Assembly (NCBI GenBank): GCA_009823395.1
Contig: CM020501.1
Coordinates: forward strand, 13,997,861-14,061,860
Direction of reading: 5' to 3'
DNA from: Thamnaconus septentrionalis
Taxonomy: Eukaryota > Chordata > Actinopteri > Tetraodontiformes > Monacanthidae
DNA length: 64,000 nt
Below, in pieces: positions 48,901 through 61,265 of the stretch; within the stretch, counting starts at the first letter, position 1, and each line of letters opens with the position of its first letter. Under the pieces are notes generated by a model. It ran no database searches, was not told where the DNA came from, and was given only the letters and a program-made list of their open reading frames with translations. A program made the translations under genes and the position numbers.

Positions 48901-50411
48901 AGCGCACGACGTCCGTGTCACCGTGAGGCCTGCTTAATGCACACATGCGAGGGGCTGAGCGGACTGAGCCACTTAGCTAATGTGGCGTTGAATACGTGGC
49001 TAATGTGGAGTTTGGCTGAGCGCTCGGCTAACAGGCACCTGACGATCAGGAGGGAAGCACCTCTGGCACCGCTGCGTTTTCACGCCCTCCTCTTTCGCAA
49101 GTTAATCAAACTAAGTTTTGGCAGGGGGGAGCTGCGCAGTGTTTCAAACGCCTCAGCTGTGTTTCCAACCGGGAAAGGAAAGAAGCAACACTTGTGGGGC
49201 TCTGATGCGTGAAAGCACGGCTTTTTCGCCGAATCTTTGAAGGTTGATGGTTGCAAGGCTGAGAGGCAGGTAGGCAGGCCGGTCGATGCTTGTTAAAATC
49301 TACAGGTCAAAGGAAAAACACAAAACGAGAGACAGTAGGGACAGCAGAGGAACATATATACAAATATATAGATTATAATATATAACACTATACACTGCTT
49401 AATTGTCGTTCTTCAGATATGGTGTCCTGCGTTGTCAGTTTATGTTAGCATGTGTGGAAAAAACAATCCACTGCAAATCCTAACATGCACACTAGCATTT
49501 TTCTTTAATTTGATTTAATTTAATGGGCCTTATCTAATAGTCCCATATTGTATAAAAATGCTTGGCTGTCAAATCGTCAGTGGACAATAAACTGAATAAT
49601 TCCCGCCTTTACTTCTTTAGCTGGCTCCATATTCCAGAAAGTGTGTGTTTGAACACGCATTTTCAGAAAACAATCCCTTTGTGATGTCACAGGGCTGTTG
49701 TAGGGGTTGGTTCTGGTTTTGGAGATCTGTAGAGTTTGTGGGCAAAAAAATCCATTGTGTATGGAAACAGATATCTTGGATGGACATGATGGGACGAAGA
49801 CTGATGTGGAAGCCAGAAACAAGGCTTGGAGTGAAAACGGAACAACGCTGAGAAAGAAATCCAAACGGCGACCTGCACGAGTTGTACAACTTAGTTGCTT
49901 TTAAATCAATGCCATTTTGTTATGATGAATTTTCTGTCTTTTTTTTTTTTTTGCTTATCTGTGAAGCGAGATAGGAGAGAGAGACGTGACAACTCTTGCC
50001 GGAGATTTATTGTAGGAATTTATATTTGATGGGAGATGAAGAAGAAGAAGAGGAAGATAGATATTAAAAATAAACAAACAAACAAAAAGAGGTGCCGGCT
50101 TCCCAAAATGTTGATTGGGCTGCTGGGACCAGAGCTGTGTTTGCTCCTCTTTATTCTCTGTGGTGCTCGCAGTCATCGGAAGCTCTAATCTGAATAAACA
50201 GAGCAGTGCTTTCAAACGCCATGTGTTTAGTTGTTCAACAGCAGCAGTGGAAAAAAATAAGAAATCCCCTTCACCCAGAGCATCATCTCATGTCTACCAT
50301 TTAATTAGCAGCATTTAAAGTGTTTATATCAGCGTGGCTGTGTTAGCTGACACAGCTTGTGAGCATAAGAAAAACGACATTATGTAACAATTTGGGAATA
50401 TTGTAGCCATT

Positions 50412-50424
50412 GTAGTAGGGGGCG
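50412..50424 (+). promoter_or_regulatory. CTCF-like motif
   Basis: GTAGTAGGGGGCG followed by CTGG matches 11 of 13 core positions, including the whole AGGGGGCG half. Confidence 0.35.
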
Positions 50425-50885
50425 CTGGAGCGCTCGTGATGCTCACGTTCTGATGTAATGATCTGATGAATAAGGAAGTTTGTTCATTAGATTTTGATGT
50501 TTCCAAAATCGCAGAACTCAAAACATGTTGAGGTTTCTGTCAACTGCCAGAGTGGAAAAACACTTTTGTAAAAGCAGCAGCGTCTCAGGCCGGCACCCTA
50601 ATCAGGGCGTGTCTGGGGACATAAACCTGATATTGAATCAGATGGTAAAAGATAATACATTACAATCAAATTAATAGGCATTTTAGAAGACAAATGAGAC
50701 AATTCCAGCAAATGGCTAATGGCTCATTATATTACAGGGTGATTATTCAGTGAAATTCAATTTAAAGGAAATTCAGCCCCGGGAGTCATTACGCCCGTAG
50801 TTCGTCCTCTGTGTGCAATTGTGCTGCCATGCATGATAAGAAAAATACCTAAATGCAATGAGGTGACCACAGGGTCAAACCAGGG

Positions 50886-50956
50886 TTGACACAAAGAGAG
50901 ACAGACAGAGAGAGAGAGTGAGAGAGGAAGAGAGTGAGAGAGGAAGAGAGTGAGAA
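50886..50956. repeat. (GA)n-rich purine tract
   Basis: GAGAGACAGA and two near-identical GTGAGAGAGGAAGAGA units make a 70-bp purine-rich tract shortly before the full SINE. Confidence 0.85.
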
Positions 50957-51042
50957 AAAGCCTTAGGTGTGGTGGGAAACTCGACTTAAAGAGCAGCTTC
51001 AGCAGTGGGGCCGGACAGTGCGTGCAGTATTATAGTGAGAGG

Positions 51043-51055
51043 AGAAGTTCAATTC
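51043..51055. repeat. Left target-site duplication of the SINE
   Basis: AGAAGTTCAATTC is repeated exactly at 51430-51442, immediately after the SINE tail. Confidence 0.88.
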
Positions 51056-51428
51056 GGCGACATGGTGGCGCAGTGGTTAGCGCTGCCGCCTCACAGAAAG
51101 AAGGTCATGGGTTCGATTCCGGGGCCCGGACCTGGGACCTTTCTGTGTGGAGTTTGCATGTTCTCCCTGTGTCTGTGTGGGTTCTCTCCGGGTTCTCCGG
51201 CTTCCTCCCACACTCCAAAAACATGCATGTGAGGTCAATTGAATATTCTAAATTGTCCGTAGGTGTGCATGTGAGTGTGAATGGTTGTTTGTTTCTATGT
51301 GGCCCTGCGATGAACTGGCGACTTGTCCAGGGTGTCACCCTGCCTAAGACAGTTGGGATAGGCTCCAGCAGACCCCCGTGACCCTGAATTGGAATAAGCG
51401 GGTATCGAAGATGAATGAATGAATGAAT
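51056..51428 (+). mobile_element. Full-length tRNA-derived teleost SINE with target-site duplication
   Basis: This is a 373-bp element. Its head is tRNA-like, with an A box TGGCGCAGTGG at 51066-51076 and a B box GGTTCGATTCC at 51110-51120, both perfect matches to the pol III internal promoter consensus. The body carries the familiar fish segments around TCTGTGTGGAGTTTGCATG and GCGATGAACTGGCGACTTGT, and the 3' end is a (GAAT)n/(ATGA)n tail. A direct repeat AGAAGTTCAATTC flanks it at 51043-51055 and 51430-51442 (14 bp if the preceding G is counted). Intact promoter boxes and a perfect duplication suggest a fairly recent insertion. It carries no coding capacity and would depend on a LINE partner. 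I have not assigned a repeat-library family name. Confidence 0.93.
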
Positions 51429-51429
51429 G

Positions 51430-51442
51430 AGAAGTTCAATTC
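51430..51442. repeat. Right target-site duplication of the SINE
   Basis: This is an exact copy of 51043-51055. Its first bases overlap the ATGA tail, so the boundary is uncertain by one or two bases. Confidence 0.88.
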
Positions 51443-51659
51443 TTTGTTGTTGTTTTTTTTTCAAATCCATTATAATTTGACTTGCTAACTAGCTGACAGA
51501 GCTAACAGTGAGAGCTAACGGTAAAATAAAAATCGATTCAACCTTGAGGCAGCCAGCAGGCACTACATAGTAACTGTGCACACGCTAATGACCAGCTGAA
51601 GTCAAACTTGTCCTCAAAGCAAAAAGCTACAATGAAGAAGCATGACTGCATCTAATTAT

Positions 51660-51700
51660 CATTATCATTATTATTATTAGTAGTAGTGGTAGTTGTAGTA
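51660..51700. repeat. (ATT)n / (AGT)n compound microsatellite
   Basis: ATT units change into AGTAGT and GTAGT units. Confidence 0.8.
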
Positions 51701-52174
51701 CTAGTATTGACCATGGAGATACCTGAAGTCCAAAAAAAGGCTAAAACTAGCAGCCATAGTTAGGATGTACCGAAGGACAATAATACTAATATTTTGTTTA
51801 GTATTGTAACCACAGTAATACAATTTTATAATACATACTGTACATTCAGTGAAGGCATCTAAATTCTGATCCAAGGTTTAAATGTCAATTAAGATTTAAT
51901 TTGCGATGCCCCTGTTTGCCTCCCACAGGAGACATTTGTGCCGGAGAGAAGAGAGATGTGGTATATCAGCGGAGCTCTTAAGGTCAAGGGACTATTAAGA
52001 AAAAACAAACAAATAAAAAAACATTTAAAATCATGAACGTTCTCTGAATATTGGCTCACACATGCCAATGAAATACAATTGCGCATCTCAGAGGCAACTG
52101 GATACGCACATTCAACCAGTGCATCTCGTTTCACAGCTCGACCATAATGAGGTGAGCGAGAATCCACATCTCTT

Positions 52175-52187
52175 CCACCTGATGGCG
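52175..52187 (+). promoter_or_regulatory. CTCF-like motif (weaker)
   Basis: CCACCTGATGGCG matches 12 of 13 core positions but has T at the usually invariant A. Confidence 0.25.
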
Positions 52188-52199
52188 CCGTCCCCAGTC

Positions 52200-53980
52200 G
52201 TTCAGAGACTCCGCCTCCTCGCTGTTTCATCGGAGGTCTGAGACGGCTGAAACTTCCCCTCCCCATTTATTACCCAACCGCTTTGTCATTCCACAAGAGG
52301 CGATTACTCAACGGCTGTTCCTCACACCGTGGACCCACTGCAGTGCAAAAAAGAAAATTCAGTCGACGTCCGATTGGTCATTGGACTGGACTTGGTTCAT
52401 CCGAAGTGCAAGAGATGCCAAATAAACATCAGGGTGTCAGATCACAACCGGCTGTGCCCCCAGCCGCAGTGGAATGGAAAATATTTTTTACTAGATTCCC
52501 TGGAATTGCATTCTTCCGTTTACACCACTGCCTTTTGCAACCTCTCCTGCACTGTTGCAGGAAGGGAATTTACTCTTGGAACGATAAGATTATATTATTT
52601 TTACTCCAAAGCAACTCAAAAAGGGGAGTTCATTTCTTGTGTCGAGGCCTCGCTTCGTTTTCAATCTAATCTCCCTGCATTAAATGGCTTTGCTCTCCAG
52701 GGTCCAAAAAAATGAAATGTTTTTCTAGAAACATGCGATTGTCCCGTTTGCTCTTAACGGGAATTCATTAAAACGCGGCAGATTAAAAGCGTAGAATTTC
52801 TCTCCGCTGCTGCTGCTGCGGCGGCTGCTTCACTCGAGCTCGGCGATCTCGCGGCTGCGAGTGAGCAAAAATCTCATGAAGGTTTTAGGAAGCAGTTGGA
52901 CCCATGACTTTGTGGGTCTAATCCTGAGTTAGGCCCTTTACACGTTCCGCCATCTGCATGTTCAAGCTGATTTCTTTGGCGTATCGCTGCCATCTCAGGG
53001 TGGAAGCCAGACTCCGGCAGAGCGAGACTAATCCGCACAACTGTTAAATGCAATCATTTATCACCGGAGGATGTGTCTGTTTTTTTTGTTGTTTTTTTTT
53101 AAAGAAAAAAAAAAATTGTGTGGGGAAATATGGGGCTTCTCCCCTAAAGAGTGCTAGATAGCTGGGATTCTGGTTGAGCTAAATAACAATTTGCAAAGTT
53201 CCGTGAGCATAATGCCGCCAGGATCAGACTGAATAAAAGGAGATTTCCCCACAACTGGCCGTGAAGGAATCCTTCACGTCGCCACTCGTCATCCGCCTGC
53301 GCACCTTCTCTTTCGGCGGAGCATGAAACCGCAGGATGGACGAATGGAGTCGGCCTCCAGGCTCGGGACGGGATTTTTCTCACCTTTAAGCCAAAACGAG
53401 CTAATTGGGCAATTTAAAGGCTGCCCATCGCTGGCAAACAATGAGGAAACGATTCATCGGATCCCAAAATCAGGTGAGGGAAAACGTTACTACAGGTTCA
53501 TCAAATGCAAAGTATGTTTACATGCAAAATATTTTTTTTTATGTGGCTGCAAATAATTAATGATTAATCAAGAATATTACAACAACAAAAAAACATTCAC
53601 CATATTCTTGTTAACATGTCTCCACTTTTTACTGATGTCTCAGTGGTAAATAAAGTGTCCAACATTGTGACCATGGTCATCGTGACTGGTGACATGATTT
53701 ACAATGATGATGTAAACGGAGTTGCTTCAGTTTTAGGTTTCCGTTCTTACTCCTGCAGCCTTGACCTCGACATCAGTTTCACCTTGCTTACATTTTTTCC
53801 GCCACAACTTACCCGTGTTTGTGATGTGCACGTTGACCTTTTCCTGTGAAAGGTGGGAATTTTTGTTTTATTCTCTATAAAATGTCATTGTTGCCACTGG
53901 CTCTGTTCCAAAACGAGCACTCCAAAAAATATGTGAATGCAGAGGACGTGTTTTTGACCTGTCCACCGCCAGGGGGAGAT
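52200..53980. other. No gene seen
   Basis: Unique-looking DNA with a short (GCT)n-like CpG-rich patch at 52800-52870 and T/A runs at 53075-53115. Confidence 0.5.
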
Positions 53981-53985
53981 ACATA

Positions 53986-54363
53986 CAGTACTACCCAGAA
54001 AATTAGAATATCTTGAAAAGGTTGCAGTATTTCTGCAATTCAACTGAAAAGGTGAATTTGACATATTATATAAAGGAATAATATGTAAATCAATATATTT
54101 CAAGTTTTTAATTCTTTGGATTTTGCTGATCAGGTCTTGCAGCTTAAAAAAAAAAACTGAAATTCAAAAATTTAGAAAATTAGAATGTTACATAAAGTCA
54201 AATCTTTATGAAAATCTCAATCAGCAAAGTTACAACAAGGAACTGCTTGAGATGTCAATTTGCGTGATATGATTCAATAAAATTTGTTGGTTTCATATTT
54301 TATGTTAAATTGCCAAAATAAAACAACTTTTACTTGATATTCTAATTTTTCAGGTAGTACCTG
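53986..54363. mobile_element. Tc1/mariner-type MITE with about 39-bp terminal inverted repeats
   Basis: The left end reads CAGTACTACCCAGAAAATTAG followed by AATATCTTGAAAAGGTTG. The right end, reverse-complemented, reads CAGGTACTACCTGAAAAATT followed by AGAATATCAAGTAAAAGTTG. TA precedes the left end (53984-53985) and TG follows the right end, a likely decayed TA target duplication. The AAATTAGAATATC motif is shared with fish Tc1-like elements. The 378-bp interior is AT-rich with no transposase frame, and a second AAAATTAGAATGTTAC motif lies inside near 54175. Confidence 0.85.
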
Positions 54364-55153
54364 TGTGTGGTTCCATCCCAAAGCCACATAGTTTGCACTA
54401 ATTTTGCAGTTCTGACACAGCCTATATATTTTCTCCTAGTCAGCCAATTGTGCATTCATCTGTTGCTTTGAAATGATTCAAATTATCCAATTTTTTTTTT
54501 TCAATATTATCATCTCATTACCATCATCATAGTTATCGAAGATTCATTGTGTTTTTAAATTGGAAACAAGACAGCAGCAATCGAAGACTCTGGCAGTGCT
54601 GCCGCACGCATCTTGATCCTCGTCATGATTTCCGTGACGCACACACCAAACACATGCAGCCAATCCAGGACCTGAGAGGAAACAACCACCGTGGGAGTTG
54701 TAGTGCAATTAACGCAGTGACGCCATTACTTATTAATGTATTTATTTTGTTTATCTATTTATTTATTTGTTCATTTGTGAGTCATTAGGGTTCTGGGCCC
54801 GAGGAGACGCTCGATGTCTCCGCCGGGCCTCTCTGAGGAGCGTTCATTTTGTTTGGTCTACATAAGAAAGGGAGAAATTAAATTGGGGCTTAGAAGCCCT
54901 CCAGCTGCAACGCACAAAGCTTTAAGTTTGAGCCGTTCAGGGAGAGGCTTAAAGGACTGAGCGGGGATTTTTTTTTTTTTGTGACTGAATGTTTATAGAT
55001 TTAATTAAATTACAAGATGAGACATAAAGTGGCCAAAGGCAGAGCAGAGCCACAGTGTTCGACAAAAGCCTCGCCGCGGCTATTGTTATGAATGAACAAT
55101 AAGCTTAAATTCTTTTCTGAGCTTAACCTCATATTTTTTTTGAAAAAAATACC

Positions 55154-55189
<36 letters not shown>
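55154..55189. repeat. (CA)10(TA)8 compound microsatellite
   Basis: A CA array runs straight into a TA array. Confidence 0.95.
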
Positions 55190-57082
55190 ATTCTGCACAT
55201 TGCGCTGACTCGAAGCGATTTCACTGGGCTTATTAAATCATGGCTTCACTCACTTCGCTCAGCAGTGCGATCCGAGGGAATCAGCGATAGGCACAAAGGA
55301 GCAGCGGCGGAGATGCGTTCAGGTGTTTTTATCCTCCGGACGCACGTCTCCGCCTGATGATCACCGCTCTGCCTCCTCAGTGAGCTCTTTCTAACCGCTC
55401 GCCCTCCGGCTGCAGACCACCGCCGCCCTCATTAAGGTAACATCTTCAAGCTGCCTCGTCCATTCACCGGCCCCGCCCAACTGTAACGAGGCCGTCTCCA
55501 CTCGCAGCGTCCTCGCCGTCATGTGGCCTCTGTGGCTAAACTGTGTGACATAACATTAAAAAATGGCGGGAGGTGGGGGGGTTCTGGGCGCTGACGTCCT
55601 CTCACATCTCAGACTATAATGGCCCCACCGCCAACTTGCTGCGGCGTGGTGAAACAAATTAAGAGTGAGGAGGAGACGTGCGTCACGGCGGTGAGTCTCT
55701 TGTGATACGATGGAAATTGGTTCCCATTTGTTCCCCTCGCGCATCCATGAGCGCTCAAATATGTGCTGTACATGAAGACGGCACATAGTCTGTTCAGGAC
55801 TAATGACGGATTGTGACAGCGACAGTGTCATTTCAGTTCATTGCAACCTGGAGAGAGGCACCGCTTTGCCTTGAGGGCCTTCGCCACACTGATCAGCCGT
55901 AATGGGAACCGAGGACGTTGTGACATAATTGAAGGCTCTGGATGGGAAAATGTTTTATGCTTATTATATTTGATAAGGAAATCATATATATGTCAACACT
56001 CTCGCAGTGGACAAATCAGATTCTTTGCTTTAGTGTTTTGACACCAGTCCAGTGACGGATTTTCTAAAAACAAAGATCAAACACCAATACGAGAGGCAAT
56101 AGATTAAATTTATGAATGTAGCTGTAATATTTATAACGATAAATAACAACAAAAAACAAAAACAACCAAAAATACAACAATAAAGTTAAAAGTCTGATTT
56201 ATATAGACTTTGGTCGAGCAACATTTTTTTCTTCTTTTTTTTTAACCTGTAAATGAATATGTACAGTCCAACTAAGGGCAGGATTGAAGGTTTCCTGACT
56301 GACGTCCTGCATTCATGAAGGTGGCATTGACAGCTTATCACTGCTACAGGTTCCCATTCATACTCCAGCAGCAATGACCTGCAAACCAGTTTCATCTAAG
56401 TAGTTCATGTGCGTGTGACGAAAAAAGAAGGCACGCGTGGGTGGAAGGCCAAGATGGCACTAGTTTTCTCAGTGGGTGGCTTTATACGCAACTAACATAC
56501 ATACGTCGAATGAATAAAATCCATTTACAGTGCGTTGCTGCCAAAGGTTCTCCTCTCGCGCTCCTGCGTCACTGACCCGCACGTGCCATTTTGAACCAAT
56601 GAGGCACTTAATTAGCTCGACCACGCGTCACAAACACAGCCGCGATGTGGAAACAGTGGAAGCTAAATATGCTTCACATCTAAAAATATTCCGTCAGAGT
56701 CCAATTAGGCTTCCTGCCACACAGGGGATCGGCAGCCCAGTGACTCACCCTTGTAAAATGACATGTATGAAAGAGGGAGGATTTGTATTTATTTATTTAT
56801 TTTACTTATTTCAGTTTGATTTGTTCGTCTCGGCAGCGCAACTAATTAGGGGCTGATTATTGATTCTTTTATCAAAACACGGGAGGGGGGGGACCAAGCC
56901 GCATGACGGAGATCTTGCCCAGGAGTCTGAGCCCAGCGGAGCAGCACCAGCGTGGCTGCATCACATAGATCAGTCGGATCAGTCAGTGTTCCAATCTGGT
57001 CAATACAACAAATCCGTCCTGGTTTCTCTCAAACATGGGCCGCAATACATTTTCTAATATTAGCCTTAACAGTCAGGCCGCT

Positions 57083-57115
57083 GGGGGCAGGGGGAGGGGG
57101 GCCTGGCAGGTCGGG
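57083..57115 (+). promoter_or_regulatory. G-rich stretch with G4 potential
   Basis: Runs of 5, 5 and 6 Gs have 2- and 1-base loops, then an 11-base loop to a GGG. Confidence 0.45.
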
Positions 57116-58535
57116 TGTTGCGAGGAGTTACTGGGTCAGCGCAGTGCTGGGGGGGTTGGATCAGGGCAGAACAGCAGGGACAAATGTGAAATGGCACTGA
57201 GTGAGGGAGACTCGGCGAGGCCGCATAGTTTTGCTCCTGTTTGAGGGGCCGTTGGAGAAGCACAAGAGTGAAGTGTTTGCTCACGCTGTGCGAGAGGAGG
57301 GAACATAAAAAGAAGCATATTTATGGACTGGAGGGTCCTGGGTAGTCTGTTGACAATGGTTGGGAATACTATTAGAAGCGGTCCGAACCATCCGGTCGGT
57401 GGAGCCGGACCGAACCCACCGCCGGGGTCCAGATCCTTTGGTCTCCGCTAACATGGAACAGAATTGTACTTTTGAATTGGAACCGAAATTTCAGTGTGGG
57501 GGTAGCAGGGAGGCTGAATCTATTCCGTTCGCAGGGTCTGATAATACCAGTTCCGACAATGACAACATTTGGATCTTTCCCATTGCCAGACATGCCGATG
57601 AATCTTTTCAAATACCATAGTTAGCAGCGGAAACAGGAAACAGAAAGTTGGAGGGGAAGATGAACCTGGACAAGATGCAGCAAGGGAAGCAGAAAAAGGA
57701 CAATAAACAGTCACATTGTTGTCTTCTTAAATTCAATTTTTCCCTTTGCATGCTAATTAGCCTGCTGTGCCACTACCACTGCTGGGAGATGGGGACATTC
57801 TTTTTAATTATCTCTTCTTTTGACACAAAAAATTAATTGTCCAACTGTCAAGATTTAGCTGCACATTGTGATTTGGTGAACTCATGTTGCATATTCAGGA
57901 CTGTTTTGATGCCGTGGGGACAGTTGTACTGCTGTAATGTCAGTATCCACTGACCTCAGGCAACTCCATTAGCATCGCTAGCTCCTGGGGTTTCGGCTTC
58001 AGTTTCTCAACCGGTGCGTCGCTTTTGCGAGTCACCCATCCATCCCCTCACACTTGCGGTGAGGCGGCTTCAGTCTCACCCATCATTTGTTGGGCGAAAC
58101 TTTGGAGGCAGCCAGATCCACTCTCAAAAATCCCCCCTCGCTAAGTCCCCACTTTCTTTCCCTTGCCCTTTTTTTTCTGCCGTTACAGCTCATTTCTGGC
58201 CCTTCCTCGCCAATGGGAACCTCAGAGCGATGTAGCTTCAAAGCCGGCGGATCGCTGGGCGCCTTCCTACGTTTCACTTTGAGAAGGGGGGGTGAACAAC
58301 CACGAGCAAAAAAAATAGAATAAAATAAAATTCAGGCAAGAGCTCCCAGAAAATAATGTGAACTGTCAAGTCAGCCGGCAGATCAAGTCGGCCGTAAGCA
58401 GCTCAGCCGAGCTTTGGCGGGAGGAGGAACGAAAACAACATAAGCACAACGTGGAATTAATGAGCAGTAGCGGCACAAAGGCCTTTCCCCCACACTCAAG
58501 TATCGCTGCGGGCCGCTTGTGGGATAAGAGAAAAA

Positions 58536-58599
<64 letters not shown>
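58536..58599. repeat. (TATC)16
   Basis: Sixty-four bases of perfect tetranucleotide; on the minus strand it is (GATA)16. It is likely length-polymorphic. Confidence 0.97.
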
Positions 58600-58875
58600 G
58601 GAGTGTTTGAAATATCTTGTCACATACGTCAGAAGCCTCTGTATAGGAAAACAGGATGAAAATGCAGTTTATACTGAAAGGACACTTTCCTCATAGGAAG
58701 AAAGGTCCATTTCAAGTCTTTCCCATGTGACCATTCAAACATTTCTCCTATGACTAACCCTATTCATTCACATACACTCATGTATGTTCCCTCAAAAGAA
58801 TGACCATCTATTCATTAGAACCTTGTACATCTCTGTGGCCATGAGTCCTCCTCCAGGTAGACCGGTGCCTGTATG

Positions 58876-58907
58876 TCCATCCATCCATCCATCCATCCAC
58901 CCATCCA
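58876..58907. repeat. (CCAT)n
   Basis: About eight CCAT units, one varied. Confidence 0.92.
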
Positions 58908-59492
58908 GGGTCAAACTCACTTCAGTCCCCTTTCCCCACCATTGTGATGCAAGGTTCTGAACTGCAGCGAGTCGTCTTCACCAAGTCTGCGTGTCTAGTT
59001 TTTGACATGCACTTTCTGCATTTCCTTTCAACTTTCTCTTTGAGCTTTCTTCCAAAGCCTGTTTCATAGGGCAACCCCACTCAAGATGCCACATTTATTT
59101 TTGGTTGGTCTGATTCATCATATTCAGTTTCATAAATCCACTTCTAGCTCAGCCTGCAAACGAGCAGCTCCTAACATCCGAGATAACGTCTTATTACTTT
59201 GTTTCATAACGTGTGCGATGAAATGAACTTTTCCCATGTGTGTGTGTTTTTTCTTTCACTGCCCGAATCTGAAAAATCAGCCTAATATGTTTTTGCTGCA
59301 GTGGATTTAATGTTTCTTGTTATCTCAGGCTGTGATTACTGAAAAAAAAAGTGAGAAGAGCCAGAAGTGACTTGAATAAAGCAGCCTCAGTTTCAAGATG
59401 CAGTCAGTGACACTTTTACAATTCATGTGTTTTTATGCTGATTTCAGGATCTTTTTTTTTTTTTTTTAATCATGCGGCAAACAGAAATTAGA

Positions 59493-59558
59493 GATTTTTT
59501 TTCATAAAAAAATTAAAATCAATTTCAGATTATTTTTCATAAAAAAAATTAAAATCAC
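59493..59558. repeat. Tandem duplication of about 26 bp
   Basis: TTTTTCATAAAAAAATTAAA, then ATCA, occurs twice with 12 bp between the copies. It is AT-rich, preceded by a poly-T run at about 59450. Confidence 0.8.
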
Positions 59559-60429
59559 TCAAAATATAATCATGGGAATGTTGAGAGTGTTGCCGCCCAT
59601 TGCCCAACTTGAATCTTGAATTTTATCACTTTACTGAATACGAGTCCATTCTGTGACAGCAACAGAAGACACATTGGTCAACCTGATCATTTGGTGATGC
59701 TTTTTTATCTAAGCATTTGTTTTGGTCACTCTTGTCCCCCTGATATTGTTCCCACGGTTTGTCCCATAGCAGTGTCTCAAATCTTCACCTGCAAGTATGT
59801 TTGTGCTGAGCGGCTCAACCTGGAGCTGCAGCGCAAAACATGCCCATCTCCCTGCTAGTTCTTTTTTTCTTCTTTAAACAAGTAAAAAACATGAAAGCTT
59901 GTGTCAACACTGCATATTTCAGAGTGTAACAGCCAAATCCAAAGTCAACCCAACCCTCTGCACACCTCTGTGATCCTCATCTTCACCAGTACTCCTCAGT
60001 ACTCCTGGGATTTACATGCATGTGGTTGACGCTCGAAAGCAAAACCGCATTTCGACTGAAGAACTTTTTTTTTTTCCTTCTTGTGCAATGTGATTATTTC
60101 GCACATTAAAAAAAGTGCTTTAGCAGTGCAGGCCAGGGAACGATCAATGCTGAACCAAAGTCAATGCTGTAATGTATGTGTAGATACACAATCCAGTGTG
60201 CGGCACACTCGCAGAAACCTTCTCCCCCTGTGTTTCACCGCCATCCTTTAACTATCCTTGAAAAAGAGTATTGCTCTCTGTAGCTAGCTCGCGTACACAC
60301 TTCAACTCAACCTTCATTTTGGTGACAACCAAGTTGTTGAAAATGTGGCAAACAGGATATCTTGATGATCAATGTTTCTTTTTTTAAAAACTAATAGGCA
60401 ATACAATTATGACGCAAAATAATAAGAGT

Positions 60430-60452
60430 TATTATTATTATTAGTAGTAGTA
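60430..60452. repeat. (ATT)n / (AGT)n
   Basis: The same compound pattern as at 51.66 kb. Confidence 0.85.
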
Positions 60453-60689
60453 GTTTCTTGTAGTGCAATTTATGTAGACTGATTTAAGTCTGAAGTGTTT
60501 GTTGAATGAATGTACAGGATAGTAACACCCTCATTGGCCCCCGACACTAAAGGAAAGGGTGGTGGGGGGTTGAAAGATAAAGGCAGTGAGACCTTGAGCA
60601 AATTACTGAGTGAGACGGAGAAGACGTGATGAGGGGGGGACCTGCGAGGCCAAAGGGAGGCTGATTAGACGCTTTGAGAGCGCCGGGTT

Positions 60690-60910
60690 CAGTGCGAGGG
60701 CTGTTAATTACCGCAACACTGTTCAAAACAATCCGACCCCCGCCGAGTTTCCTCCCCATTCCTGACGCCATCAGCCACGCTCCCTCTCACACGGCCAGTC
60801 CCCTCATCAGGCTCGGGGGTCTGCATTATGCATCGCGGGTCTCTCATCACGCCGGATTGGCGCCGTTTCACCCATTAATTAGCTCTCAAACGTCGGCCTT
60901 GCACAATGGC
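60690..60910. other. Candidate conserved non-coding segment
   Basis: It carries TTAATTACCGC and CCATTAATTAGCTC homeodomain-type cores in otherwise unique, moderately GC-rich DNA. Composition only. Confidence 0.18.
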
Positions 60911-61242
60911 TGAAGTTCAGAGAGTAGTGACTTCCTGCTGCGTTGGTAGGATCCATTTAAAAAAAAAAAAAAAATCCCCATCACATTCTTCAGCACCTAT
61001 TGTGGCAACACGTGCATCCCTGTTTTGAAGGAAGGGAGCCCGTGCATTTGCTCCTGTGTTCTGGACTGCTGATCCTGACGCTTGTTGAACTGGATACAAA
61101 GTGTCAGCTCCAATCATTCACATTTTTGGGGGGAGAAACGTCATGTCCTCCGATTATCGTCAAAGCCGAGTGTCAGCTCCGTCACCAAGAATCAATCGTT
61201 CAGTTTCAAGCTAAAGGACGTGCTCACTCAGACCCTCTTGGT

Positions 61243-61265
61243 TATTTTTATTTATTTATTTATTT
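61243..61265. repeat. (ATTT)n
   Basis: Four to five ATTT units. Confidence 0.85.

Larger units (their letters stand above)
43345..50400. other. No gene seen
   Basis: Besides the homopolymers listed, 44430-45000 has phrases that remind me of dispersed fish repeats (ATAGATGTATTACAAG, GAAATGAATGGGCTGCCATG), but I could not define ends. The rest is plain. Confidence 0.4.
54370..58530. other. No gene seen
   Basis: A CpG-rich patch at 55200-55520, G-rich stretches at 55565-55590 and 57080-57160, and otherwise plain intronic DNA. Confidence 0.5.

Noticed and set aside
51056..51130. Possible tRNA gene (A and B boxes present)
   Set aside because: The cloverleaf is not complete and the sequence continues into a SINE body with a target-site duplication. 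It is a SINE head, not a tRNA gene.
60991..60999. REST/NRSF left half-site TTCAGCACC
   Set aside because: No GGACAGCGCC right half at a permitted spacing; a 9-base match is not enough.
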